Part shown: piece by piece, positions 24,414 through 32,706 of the stretch | How positions within the stretch are numbered: position 1 is the first letter of the stretch | Layout: every line of letters starts with the position of its first letter | Assembly (NCBI GenBank): GCA_963746905.1 | Contig: CAVVCY010000003.1 | Location: forward strand, 992,001 to 1,056,000 | Length of the DNA stretch: 64,000 nucleotides | Reading direction: 5' to 3' | From: JALYNX01 sp963746905 | Lineage (GTDB): Bacteria > Actinomycetota > Acidimicrobiia > Spongiisociales > ZC4RG35 | Notes under the pieces: model-generated | Seen by the model: the letters and a program-made list of their open reading frames with translations, nothing else | Told to the model about the DNA's origin: nothing | The model's database searches: none | Translations under genes and position numbers: made by a program

Positions 24414-25267
24414 AACTCAGGCACCCGGAGACGTTCGGCGACCTGTGCATACGTGAGCACCGGCCCGTTCCAACACAGAAAATCACGACCGAATTGGCAA
24501 TGGCCGCAGAATCCAATCGCGCATTTCATGTTGCGCTCCACGCTCACGTAGATGCGCTCGGCGGGGACGGCACGCCCTCCCATCTCATTGGCCACCACTT
24601 TCATCATGATCTCAGGCCCGCAGAGCATGGCCAAAGTCTTGGAGGGGTCGAAGGCGATTCGGGACAGCAGGCCGGTGACCACACCGACGTCGCCGAGCCA
24701 GGATTCGTCTGCTCGGTCCACGGTGACCTCGACCTCGATGTCGAAGCGGCTCCTCCAGGCGTGAAGCTCTTCCTCGAAGAGGAGATCACCTGGGGTTCGT
24801 GAGCCGTAGACGAGGGACACCACACCGAACCGGTCTCGACGGGCCAGGACGTCGAGGACGACCGGGCGGAGCGGAGCTAGACCGATGCCGCCAGCCACCA
24901 CCACCAAGTCCGTGCCTTCGGCGGCATCGACCGGCCACCCGACGCCGTAGGGACCGCGAATCCCGACGCGGTCGCCGACGCCCAAGCCGACGATGGCTGC
25001 GGTGACCGCGCCCACGGAACGGACGGTATGAACCAAGGTCGCCTGGTTACGAGGATCGCCGGAAATGGATATCGGCACCTCACCCACGCCGAACACGTAG
25101 ATCATTGTGAATTGGCCGGGGAGAAAAGAGAGGGCTGCTCCGTCCTCTGGTTCCAACTCCAGCGTGACCGTGTCCTGGGTTTCAGGGTGATTGGAGATGA
25201 CCCGAAAAGGTCGGGGCAACATGGCTTCCTTTGTGCCTGGCGGGACCTGGGTCGTGACCTGGGGCAT
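24410..25267 (-). CDS. Hydrogenase FAD/NAD(P)-binding (gamma, diaphorase) subunit
   Basis: A 285-residue ferredoxin-reductase-type flavoprotein. A beta-barrel FAD domain (FLPGQFTMIYVFGVGEVPISIS) precedes a nucleotide-binding domain with VVVAGGIGLAPLRPVVLD and MLCGPEIMMKVV, and a C-terminal [2Fe-2S] site (NMKCAIGFCGHCQFG and FLCWNGPV). It matches the HydG-like gamma subunit of sulfhydrogenases, which exchanges electrons with NADP(H). The stop overlaps the small subunit start; the start follows the cyclic-nucleotide gene by two bases. Confidence 0.93.
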   Translation of the reverse strand: MPQVTTQVPPGTKEAMLPRPFRVISNHPETQDTVTLELEPEDGAALSFLPGQFTMIYVFGVGEVPISISGDPRNQATLVHTVRSVGAVTAAIVGLGVGDRVGIRGPYGVGWPVDAAEGTDLVVVAGGIGLAPLRPVVLDVLARRDRFGVVSLVYGSRTPGDLLFEEELHAWRSRFDIEVEVTVDRADESWLGDVGVVTGLLSRIAFDPSKTLAMLCGPEIMMKVVANEMGGRAVPAERIYVSVERNMKCAIGFCGHCQFGRDFLCWNGPVLTYAQVAERLRVPEL

Positions 25268-25269
25268 GG

Positions 25270-25725
25270 TCAGGTCGTCCGGTACAGGTCGAGGAGCTGA
25301 ATCCTGGTGCGCTGGAGGCGTCGGACCACCTCTTCTGCGACCACTCCGAGCACCTCAAGGGCGAGGTCGCGATTTGCCTCGCATGCACTGCGAACCGCAA
25401 GCGCGTCGAACGCGATGAGGGTGGTGTCTTCGATGGCTCGAGCCCTCCAGTTCCATCGATAAGGAGGAAAGAACCAGCTCACCCCGACCAGGTCTCCGGC
25501 TCCGAGGGTCTGGATCACCATTGGTGACCTGCCGGGGCTGGTCATCTCGAGGCCGACTTTTCCGGTCGAGACGATGAAAAAGCTCTCGGCCGCCCCTCCT
25601 TCTTCGAACAGGATCGCACCGTTCGCCAGGTGGACCTCAGAGGAGATCCCCTCGAAGAATTCGAGTTCGGTGTTGGAGAGGCTGGTCAGCAGTTCGCTGC
25701 TCTCCCGCACGGATCGGAGGTTCAT
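25270..25725 (-). CDS. Cyclic-nucleotide-binding-domain protein without HTH, inside the hydrogenase operon
   Basis: A 151-residue Crp-like sensor domain alone: ILFEEGGAAESFFIVSTGKVGLEM, GAGDLVGVSWFFPPYRWNWRARAIEDTTLIAFDA in two parts, then a long C-helix (ALEVLGVVAEEVVRRLQRTR). It ends before any DNA-binding wing, so it is not a transcription factor. The usual phosphate-binding cassette Arg/Ser pattern (GE..L...RAA) is altered to GVSW...WRARAIED, so cAMP binding is uncertain. It is coupled by ATGA to the dicluster subunit, suggesting an allosteric partner of the hydrogenase. Confidence 0.85.
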   Translation of the reverse strand: MNLRSVRESSELLTSLSNTELEFFEGISSEVHLANGAILFEEGGAAESFFIVSTGKVGLEMTSPGRSPMVIQTLGAGDLVGVSWFFPPYRWNWRARAIEDTTLIAFDALAVRSACEANRDLALEVLGVVAEEVVRRLQRTRIQLLDLYRTT

Positions 25726-26840
25726 GATGTTGCACCCATGGAGGCGCGAATAGCGGCTACCTCCTCCGTGATATCGATTCCAACCGGGCACCAGGTGATG
25801 CAACGGCCACAACCGACGCACCCCGAAGAGCCAAACTGGTCAAACCAGGTTGCCAGCTTGTGGGTCATCCACTGTCGGTAACGCGACTTCGTCGAATCTC
25901 GAACCGGGACACCGTGCAGACTCGAGAAGTCCATAGTGAAGCAAGAATCCCAGCGACGTGACCTGGTGGCGGTTAAGCCGTTGAGGGTGACCGAGTCCTC
26001 GGTCGTGGAACAGAAACAGGTGGGGCAGACCAGGGTGCAATTGGTGCAGGCAAGACATCTGTTGGCCACGTCGTCCCAGCGGGGATGCTCGAGGTTCCCC
26101 AAGAGGAGTTCCTTGATTCCCGCGGTGTCCATCGCCCTTCCCATGCTCGAGGCGGTCTGGTCGACGATGTAGTCCACACGGGCGAGGTCAGGCTCGGTTG
26201 CGGCCCGACCTTCCATCTTTGCCAGGACGGCCTCGCCCGCCTCGGATCCCGCCTCGAAGACGAATTCGTGATGTTCGGCATCGATCACTTCGGTCAGAAC
26301 CAGGTCGTAGCCCGAGGTACACCGCGGCCCGGTCTCCATGGAGACACAGAAACACGTACCTCCGGCAACCATGCAGTTGACCGCGATCGTGAAGACATCG
26401 CGTCGCGCGGTCTCGTAAGTCCGATCGACCGGCCCACCGCCCAGAAAGACCCGGTCTTGTATCGCGATCGCCGCCAGCTCACATGCCCGGACTCCGAGGA
26501 ACGCATAGCGCACCTCGGGGACTTCGCTCTGGATGAACTCGATACTGCCATTGGTGCGCCGTGCCTGCATGAGGGTCACTCTCGGTGGGAAGAGGTATTT
26601 CTTCCACGAGTGCTGGCCGACGGCGTACCCGAAGAGGGCCTCGTCATCTCGGCGGATCAGCCGATACTTCCCACCATCCTGCTCGTCGGTCCACCCGATG
26701 GGGAGGTCATCAACTCCGGCCAGCTCGTCGTAGACGATGGCGTCGTTCCGGACGGTGGGCCCCATGATCCTGTAGCCGTCGGACGCCAGGACCTCGAAGA
26801 GAACGCCGATGTCGTTTCGGTCGACGACGGTTTGCCTCAT
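25722..26840 (-). CDS. Hydrogenase beta subunit, 4Fe-4S dicluster protein (HydB-like)
   Basis: A 372-residue Fe-S protein. Its C-terminal third holds two cluster-binding sets, CLACTNCTLVCPTCFCS and CVGCGRCITWCPVGID, and the middle has YAFLGVRACELAAIAIQDRVF and NCMVAGGTCFCVSM, typical of the beta subunit of group 3b hydrogenases and of anaerobic sulfite reductase A. It would transfer electrons within the complex and may host the sulfur-reducing activity. ATG at 26840 (MRQTVVDRND). It is the first gene of the operon, with the promoter in the 107-base gap to the divergent transporter gene. Confidence 0.92.
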   Translation of the reverse strand: MRQTVVDRNDIGVLFEVLASDGYRIMGPTVRNDAIVYDELAGVDDLPIGWTDEQDGGKYRLIRRDDEALFGYAVGQHSWKKYLFPPRVTLMQARRTNGSIEFIQSEVPEVRYAFLGVRACELAAIAIQDRVFLGGGPVDRTYETARRDVFTIAVNCMVAGGTCFCVSMETGPRCTSGYDLVLTEVIDAEHHEFVFEAGSEAGEAVLAKMEGRAATEPDLARVDYIVDQTASSMGRAMDTAGIKELLLGNLEHPRWDDVANRCLACTNCTLVCPTCFCSTTEDSVTLNGLTATRSRRWDSCFTMDFSSLHGVPVRDSTKSRYRQWMTHKLATWFDQFGSSGCVGCGRCITWCPVGIDITEEVAAIRASMGATS

Positions 26841-26934
26841 CGCGGCTCCATCGTCCAGACAGTACCCACGATGGGTGTCAGCTGCGGTCAGGGGTTGCGC
26901 GGGGATGGCGACCAACCTCGCTTGGTGGTCGGTA

Positions 26935-26948
26935 GGGTCCAGGGACCG
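26935..26948. promoter_or_regulatory. DosR-box-like site in the hydrogenase/transporter divergent gap
   Basis: GGGTCCAGGGACCG keeps the spaced core GGGnC-n4-GnCC and ends like the site before the universal stress protein gene. It lies 95 bases upstream of the hydrogenase operon start and touches the GTG start of the transporter gene, so it could act on the leftward hydrogenase promoter. Single and partly self-complementary by chance; weak evidence alone. Confidence 0.35.
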
Positions 26949-27886
26949 TGAAATACGACACGAAAACCACGGGATTGCAGAGTCGGCAGGTCGGTGTCCT
27001 CCTCGCGGCTGTAACCGCGGTGATCAGCGGCGTCGCCATCTTCGCGAATGGCTACGGGGTACGCGCCTGGAGCGAAATCTCGGATCCGACCACCTACACG
27101 ACGCTGAAGAACATCGTTGCCGCCCTGATCCTGCTCATCGCCGCCACCGTGGTTGGGCGGAGAACTCCGGGTCGAGTCGATGCGTCTGCAATCAGAGAGC
27201 ATTGGCTTGGTCTGTTGGTGATCGCCATTGTCGGAGGCAGCGTTTCGTTCGTCCTGTTTTTCGAAGGCCTGGCACGGGCCACCTCCAGTGATGCCGCTTT
27301 CATCCACAAGACCCTGGTGGTATGGGTCGCGGTTCTGGCCGTCTACTTCCTCCACGAGAAGATCGGCCCTCTCCAAATCGCCGCCATCGCCCTCCTGGTG
27401 TTGGGCCAGGTGGCATTGGCCGGGGGGGTGGATGGCATCCATTTTGGAGCGGGCGAATGGATGATCCTGGCCGCCACCCTTCTCTGGTCGATCGAGACAG
27501 TGATCGCGAAGCGTGTGCTTGCCTCTGTGCCCTCACTCACACTCGGCGTCGCACGCATGGCAGGCGGAGCCGTGGTTCTCGTTCTATATGGCTTCGGACG
27601 AGGCGCCTTTTCCGGGTTGACGGGTGTCACGGCGTCGCATGTCGGGTGGATCCTCATCACCGGCTTGACCCTCTCCTGCTATGTCGCCACCTGGTTCGCT
27701 GCACTGGCCCGAGCACAAGCCGTGGACGTGACCGCCGTCCTGGTTGGAGGGGCGATCATCACCGCGCTCCTCGAATTGGGTGTCCGGGGAGTCGAGCTTC
27801 CTCCCTCGCTCGGCCTGGTGCTGGTGTTCGCGGGGACGGCTTTGGCAGCAGTTGCGGGATGGCGTCGTCCCGCTGTGGCCCGATGA
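26948..27886 (+). CDS. EamA/DMT-superfamily transporter
   Basis: A 312-residue membrane protein with ten predicted helices in two EamA repeats; the first ends FALAVYFLHEKIGPLQ-like (VAVLAVYFLHEKIGPLQIAA), the usual end of an EamA half. The substrate is unknown: EamA proteins export small metabolites. It is divergent from the hydrogenase operon and begins with a GTG. Its stop overlaps the next gene by ATGA, so the pair is co-translated. Confidence 0.85.
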   Translation: MKYDTKTTGLQSRQVGVLLAAVTAVISGVAIFANGYGVRAWSEISDPTTYTTLKNIVAALILLIAATVVGRRTPGRVDASAIREHWLGLLVIAIVGGSVSFVLFFEGLARATSSDAAFIHKTLVVWVAVLAVYFLHEKIGPLQIAAIALLVLGQVALAGGVDGIHFGAGEWMILAATLLWSIETVIAKRVLASVPSLTLGVARMAGGAVVLVLYGFGRGAFSGLTGVTASHVGWILITGLTLSCYVATWFAALARAQAVDVTAVLVGGAIITALLELGVRGVELPPSLGLVLVFAGTALAAVAGWRRPAVAR

Positions 27887-28638
27887 GCTCGATGGAGGGG
27901 CCGTCGCTCTTTTGCAGATTCGCCTTTCCCCCGAACTCCCTGGGGTATTGCGGCCCGTCAGACACCGGCCTCCTTGCGGAGCTCATGCTCGGCGGGAAGA
28001 GCGCGATGCAAGAAGTCACTCATGTCATCCCTGGCTTCGCCGGCGCCTGGCCATACCTGCAGCTCATAGCGACGTGCACCGATCGAGACCCGCTGGACGA
28101 GAGCGTGGTCGAGGCCTATTGGTTGGGTGGCCCTCTATTGGAGAAGGTCGATCTGCTCACCATGGGCAATTCGGTCGATGACCGCTTCCGGGAATGCGCG
28201 GGCTGGGACTGGCGGATTGTCTCCGAAGCTCTCAACTCAGGAGGTCGTCCCACCCACTCCTTCCACGTCTTCTGCATCTATCCGTGGGTTGGTCTGCTTC
28301 GATCGGGAATCGTCGATCAGGCGCTGGATGTGCTCGATCGTTGTCGGATCCGTTGGGGCGAAGTCGTCGGCCGCACTGGTGACCGGCTGTTGGTTGACTC
28401 GCAACCACTGTCCTGGGACGGGGAGCGACTTGCCCTCGCTCCCGGTCGCGTCGAATCCGTGGCCGCACCAATCGATAATGGTCACATCGACGCCGGTGAC
28501 CTCGTTGCGATGCATTGGGACTATGTCTGCCAGAGGATCACACCCAGCCAGCACCGATATTTGAAGGGGTACCACGACCTTCACTTGTCGATCGTCAATC
28601 GATCGCAGTCGGAGCTTGCTGCGCGGATCGAGAGCTGA
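27883..28638 (+). CDS. Hypothetical protein, possibly DUF6390 type
   Basis: A 251-residue soluble protein starting MSSMEGPSLFCRFAFPPNSLGYCGPSD. The FAFPPNSLGYCGP head followed by HVIPGFAGAWPYLQLIA, and a central HSFHVFCIYPWVGLLRSG, reminds me of the actinobacterial DUF6390 family, though I cannot verify this. No catalytic motif stands out. It is coupled by ATGA to the EamA transporter and sits next to the hydrogenase operon, so a link to hydrogenase metabolism or its regulation is possible. Confidence 0.65.
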   Translation: MSSMEGPSLFCRFAFPPNSLGYCGPSDTGLLAELMLGGKSAMQEVTHVIPGFAGAWPYLQLIATCTDRDPLDESVVEAYWLGGPLLEKVDLLTMGNSVDDRFRECAGWDWRIVSEALNSGGRPTHSFHVFCIYPWVGLLRSGIVDQALDVLDRCRIRWGEVVGRTGDRLLVDSQPLSWDGERLALAPGRVESVAAPIDNGHIDAGDLVAMHWDYVCQRITPSQHRYLKGYHDLHLSIVNRSQSELAARIES

Positions 28639-28643
28639 GCTGA

Positions 28644-29051
28644 TCAGTCGACTTCAGGCGGACGTCGCTTTTGCTTGATCTCGCTTCGGGCCTTCTTGCT
28701 CTCGAGTCTTCGTTCCTTGGCGGCTTTGGACGGTTTTGTCTTCTTGCGTGGCTTGGCCTCGACGACCGCAGCTTCGAGCTTCGTGATTAGTCGGTCTCTC
28801 GCGACTTTCCGGTTACGCCACTGGGAGCGAGAGTCCGCCGCGGTGACCTCGACCCACGAGCCGAAATGCCGCTTCAGGATCTGCCGGATGTCCTCAGGAA
28901 GAGACGAATCGTCGACGTTGAATCGCAAGGAAACCGCAGTCTCGTTCTTGTTCGCGTGCTGACCGCCTGGGCCGCCCGGAGTGTCGAAACGCTCCTCGAG
29001 CTCCGACTCGGGGATCAGCCACCCACCGACGGTGATCCCTTCGCCGGTCAC
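28644..29051 (-). CDS. arfB: Peptidyl-tRNA hydrolase ArfB (ribosome rescue)
   Basis: A 135-residue protein with one release-factor catalytic domain. It carries the GGPGGQHANKNETAV loop, where GGQ triggers hydrolysis of peptidyl-tRNA, and a C-terminal basic tail (KPRKKTKPSKAAKERRLESK) that enters the empty mRNA channel of stalled ribosomes. This single-domain layout without codon-recognition domain identifies ArfB (YaeJ/ICT1). The start overlaps the Ino1 stop by ATGA. Confidence 0.93.
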   Translation of the reverse strand: MTGEGITVGGWLIPESELEERFDTPGGPGGQHANKNETAVSLRFNVDDSSLPEDIRQILKRHFGSWVEVTAADSRSQWRNRKVARDRLITKLEAAVVEAKPRKKTKPSKAAKERRLESKKARSEIKQKRRPPEVD

Positions 29052-30370
29052 ATTTCGTCGTAGTACTCGGTGCCGAGATGGGTGATGAGATCCTCACCCA
29101 TCATGTGGCGCAGGTTGTTCTTCAACTTGGTGTGCTGGATGAAGAGGTCGTTCTCGGGATACAAGCCCGGGGCATGCTGGGGGCTTTTGAAGTAGAACGA
29201 CAGCCACTCCTGGACACCGCTGCGGTCGGCCCGGGCCGCAAGGTCCATGAACAGGGCGAGGTCGAGGACGATCGGGGCGGCCAGGATCGAGTCTTTGCAC
29301 AGGAAGTCGATCTTGATCTGCATCGGGTAGCCCAACCACCCGAAGATGTCGATGCTGTCCCAACCCTCCTTGTCGTCGCCCTTGGGCGGGTAGTAGTTGA
29401 TCCTCACCTTGTGATAGAGGTCGCCGTATAGCTCGGGGTAGACCTCGGGCTGCAGGATCTGCTCGAGGACTCCCAGCTTGGAGACCTCCTTGGATCTGAA
29501 GCTCTCCGGGTCGTCCAGAACTTCGCCGTCCCGGTTGCCGAGGATGTTGGTCGAGAACCATCCCTTGATCCCCAACATCCTGGCCTTGAGCCCGGGAGCC
29601 ACCATGGTCTTCATCAGGGTCTGCCCGGTCTTGAAGTCCTTGCCCGCGATCGGGAGACCTTCCTCGGTTGCGAGTTGGACCATCGCCGGGAAATCCACGG
29701 CGAGGTTGGGGGCGCCATTGGCGAAGGGAACACCCATCTTCAAGGCCGCATAGGCGTAGATCTGCGACGGCGAGATGGTGGGATCACTCTCCTTGAGGCC
29801 CTTGACGAACGAATCGAGGTCGAGGTGGGCCTCGGACAGGTCGCGGTAGGCCTCGGTCGAGCCACACCAGACCATCACCAGGCGCTCGACCATCTTCTCG
29901 GAGCGGAATCGATCGATGTCCTCCATGAGCCTCTCGGCGAGGTCCATGTAGTTGGTTCCCTCCTTGATCTGGTCAACCCCGTCGAGGTTCTTGACCCAGT
30001 TCTCGGAGAACACGGCCGGGTAAGGCTTGACGGAGCGCAGTTCCTCGCCGATCCCCTCGATGTGACGGGGGTCGAGGACGCCCGCCTTCATGGCTGAGGT
30101 GTAAGCATCGTCGGAGTACGGGTCCCATCCGCCGAACTCCAGGTCATCGAGGGCAGCCAGTGGGACGAAATCCTTGATCAGCGGGTTGCGCTGCTCGGTT
30201 CGCTTGCCAAGTCGGATATGAGACATCTGAGTGAGCGATCCGAAAGGTGTGGCATCGCCTTTGCGTGCCGCCAGCACACCGGCGATGAAGGTGGTTGCGA
30301 CCGCGCCCATCCCGGGGGTGAGGACGCCGAGCTTGCCGGTGGCCGGTGCGATCTGGGTCTTGTCTGTCAT
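29048..30370 (-). CDS. ino1: Inositol-3-phosphate synthase
   Basis: The 440 residues match myo-inositol-1-phosphate synthase: NAD-binding start GKLGVLTPGMGAVATTFIAG, then VMVWCGSTEAY, GVPFANGAPNLAVDFPAM, the catalytic GKDFKTGQTLMKTM and the C-terminal LSFYFKSPQHA. It converts glucose-6-phosphate to inositol phosphate, in actinobacteria the source of phosphatidylinositol and mycothiol. AGGAGG lies seven bases before the ATG at 30370. It is longer than the mycobacterial type and may belong to another subfamily. It is co-transcribed with arfB. Confidence 0.94.
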   Translation of the reverse strand: MTDKTQIAPATGKLGVLTPGMGAVATTFIAGVLAARKGDATPFGSLTQMSHIRLGKRTEQRNPLIKDFVPLAALDDLEFGGWDPYSDDAYTSAMKAGVLDPRHIEGIGEELRSVKPYPAVFSENWVKNLDGVDQIKEGTNYMDLAERLMEDIDRFRSEKMVERLVMVWCGSTEAYRDLSEAHLDLDSFVKGLKESDPTISPSQIYAYAALKMGVPFANGAPNLAVDFPAMVQLATEEGLPIAGKDFKTGQTLMKTMVAPGLKARMLGIKGWFSTNILGNRDGEVLDDPESFRSKEVSKLGVLEQILQPEVYPELYGDLYHKVRINYYPPKGDDKEGWDSIDIFGWLGYPMQIKIDFLCKDSILAAPIVLDLALFMDLAARADRSGVQEWLSFYFKSPQHAPGLYPENDLFIQHTKLKNNLRHMMGEDLITHLGTEYYDEM

Positions 30371-30449
30371 CGATCCTCCTGGGCGGGAACGATAGGTCAC
30401 CGCCGAGGGCGAACCGAACCGAGGCTTGGTCTCGGGTGGTGGACCGGGC

Positions 30450-32123
30450 TCAGTCGACGAATCGACCCACCCAGGTCACGAACGGGGCAGTGTCTCCCTC
30501 CGGATATGTCGAGAAGATCCCATCCAGGTAGGTGACCGACGGCTCTGCCGGGTCCCCAGGCAGAGCCAGCTCCTCCCAGGTAAGCCCGTTGCCGGAGATG
30601 CTCACCGAGTCGAAGCCATTGATCAGCCATCCAAAGTCGGTGCTCTCCGGCCGGAACAAAAGGGTGTCGATGCCCACGTCCACCGTCTGCCAGTCACGCG
30701 CGTCAATGGAAGTCCAAACGCTGCCGCCCGTCCCGTCGTGAACGACCATGAACAACCGGCCCCCGCCCCCGGCCAGATCGACGTAGTCGAATGTCCCGTC
30801 GTGGAGCTGGGGCAGGTCCACCGCGTTCCAGACCAGCCCATCCTCCGACTCCCAGAGATGGATGGCGGTGGCCGAGTAGTTCTCGCCGAGGGTGAGGGTG
30901 TTGGTGTAGTACCGGCCCGATGATTCGACGATCCCGTTCTCACTCCATTCGTCCCCCATGGGCCATGGCGGCCGTACCACTGATAGCTCGCCGTCGTTAC
31001 TCACCACGAACGAGACGTCGAAGAGCCCCCATCCCCGGACTCCAGCCAGCATTTCCTCGGGGCTCCATCCCGGCAGTGTCGCCTCCACCGTGTGCACCAG
31101 GTCTCCGGTCTCCGCGTCTCGGAACTCGATCGCCGCTGGATCACCCCCGACCACTTCGACGGTCAACGACGCCAAAGGGTCGCTGGTGAATGGATCCCCG
31201 GGGCGAAAGATCTCGAGCACCTGGAGATCCTCGTTCCACATCGGCCACGGGCCTATCGGATTGGAATCGGTCGGATCGATGTTGGGGAACGTCCCGTACA
31301 CGTCAGCCCACGGGACCCTCACGAAGAACATCGTCGGTGCCACCCAGTTCGAACCGTCGGTGCCCGCCATCCCCTGGATTTCGGGGCCGAGGATCTCGAG
31401 CCCAGAAATCGGTCCTGGCTCCGTTGCCGGGAGTGGAATCTGGACCCACCCGGTGTCTTCCTGTCGCAATACTGTCGCGTTGGCTTCCGGGTCCTCCTGC
31501 CAATCTCGGGACAGAACCTGGCGCGCCGATGCTGGCCCCATCCTCGTCCCAGCGCTGACGAGTGGAGACACCGCGGCCAGCGTCTCCTCGCCGACGGGAA
31601 CGTAGGACCAGGGGCTGATCTCCGGCTCCCCGGCCGGCTCCCAGGTGATCCCGTCGCTGGACTGCAGATAGCCAACGACGTTGAACTCACTGTCGTACTG
31701 AACCGCCTGGATCAGGCCGTCGACTATGCCAGAAGGGTGGATCCTGCTGTCCGACTCCACCCGGGTCCACTCGATGGTGCCCAGGGAGGTCTCGGAAAGG
31801 AAGACGTCCTCCGCACCTGTGACCGAGGGTGTCGTTGTCGCTGGGACGCTGGTGGACGTGACCGCGACCGTTGTGGTCACCGGATCATCCACCACTGGCG
31901 GCTCGGTCGAGTCCCGCAACAGCAGAATGGGGACGAATAGGAGCAGGGCGACCGCCGCCGCCGCCAGGGCCACCCTTAGAGGTGTCCAACGACGACGGGA
32001 AGGAGTCAGGACCGCGACGTCGAGCCATTCGGCCCGTCGGTAGATCTCGTTGGCGGTGACGGGATCAAGCGCAGAGTCGAGATCGGTCCCGTAGTCGCGC
32101 AGACGGCGCTCCAGGTCAACCAT
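30450..32123 (-). CDS. Membrane-anchored sigma-factor partner with large beta-rich outer domain
   Basis: A 557-residue protein. Residues 1-45 form a cytosolic head (MVDLERRLRDYGTDLDSALDP), 50-70 a transmembrane helix (LAAAAVALLLFVPILLL), then a Thr/Val-rich linker and about 450 outer residues with repeats of the SxDGxxW type (SSDGITWEPAG, ESEDGLVWNAV, IDARDWQTV, ISGNGLTWEEL), suggesting a beta-propeller. It overlaps the ECF sigma factor gene by eight bases. This is the arrangement of an anti-sigma factor, though the head lacks an obvious zinc-binding HxxxCxxC motif. Confidence 0.75.
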   Translation of the reverse strand: MVDLERRLRDYGTDLDSALDPVTANEIYRRAEWLDVAVLTPSRRRWTPLRVALAAAAVALLLFVPILLLRDSTEPPVVDDPVTTTVAVTSTSVPATTTPSVTGAEDVFLSETSLGTIEWTRVESDSRIHPSGIVDGLIQAVQYDSEFNVVGYLQSSDGITWEPAGEPEISPWSYVPVGEETLAAVSPLVSAGTRMGPASARQVLSRDWQEDPEANATVLRQEDTGWVQIPLPATEPGPISGLEILGPEIQGMAGTDGSNWVAPTMFFVRVPWADVYGTFPNIDPTDSNPIGPWPMWNEDLQVLEIFRPGDPFTSDPLASLTVEVVGGDPAAIEFRDAETGDLVHTVEATLPGWSPEEMLAGVRGWGLFDVSFVVSNDGELSVVRPPWPMGDEWSENGIVESSGRYYTNTLTLGENYSATAIHLWESEDGLVWNAVDLPQLHDGTFDYVDLAGGGGRLFMVVHDGTGGSVWTSIDARDWQTVDVGIDTLLFRPESTDFGWLINGFDSVSISGNGLTWEELALPGDPAEPSVTYLDGIFSTYPEGDTAPFVTWVGRFVD

Positions 32124-32580
32124 CGACCACCACCCTCAGCGCGGAACGGAGCTTGTGCATGCCCCGCTCGATGTGACTTCTGACCGTGCTCACCGATAGA
32201 TCCAATAGCTCGGCGATCTCCTGGTAGGTCCAGGCGAAGGAGTGGTGGAGGACGACCGTCGTCCGTTGCAGATCCGAGAGCCGGGCCAGTCCCGCCTCCA
32301 GATGCGGCTCCACCCACGGATCGGACCACGCCACCGGTTCGACGAGGACCTGTTCAATGCGATCCGGTCTCATGCTGGAGACTCCAACCCGGTACAGGTA
32401 GCCCGCGGGGTTCGCCATCTCGCTGACCCGGGCCCAGTTGCGCCAGCCATAGACCAACGCGTCCACTGTGGCCTCCCTTCCGATCTCCGGACCGCAGCGA
32501 GCCACCAGGGCCCTCGCCAGGCGGGGCTCGACTTCTGCGACAAATCGCTCGAAGGTTCCACGATCAAGGTCATCGGCCAG
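32116..32580 (-). CDS. ECF-type RNA polymerase sigma factor
   Basis: The C-terminal half is a clear sigma region 4: LSDLQRTTVVLHHSFAWTYQEIAELLDLS, then STVRSHIERGMHKLR. Upstream, FERFVAEVEPRLARALVARCGPEIG and ALVYGWRNW resemble sigma region 2. That region is only in frame if translation starts before the GTG at 32505; an in-frame stop lies 24 bases before the CTG at 32580, and the only start-like codon with a ribosome site (GGAGGAG, six bases away) is that CTG. I therefore extend to 32580. If GTG 32505 is used, region 2 is truncated. Its partner is the overlapping membrane protein. Confidence 0.8.
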   Translation of the reverse strand: MADDLDRGTFERFVAEVEPRLARALVARCGPEIGREATVDALVYGWRNWARVSEMANPAGYLYRVGVSSMRPDRIEQVLVEPVAWSDPWVEPHLEAGLARLSDLQRTTVVLHHSFAWTYQEIAELLDLSVSTVRSHIERGMHKLRSALRVVVDG

Positions 32581-32706
32581 AGCTGTCTCCTCCGGTTCTC
32601 CTACTTAAAGGGGGTTGCTTCCTTGTTCGTGCGACATGATTTTCCCAGAACGACGATCACAGCCGAGGCCGGTTGGGTCAGCGGAACCCGGGTCTAGTCT
32701 CCGCCC

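Noticed and set aside
27322..27882. Upstream extension of the protein after the EamA transporter
   Set aside because: The extra frame lies within the EamA gene; the ATGA overlap start at 27883 is better.
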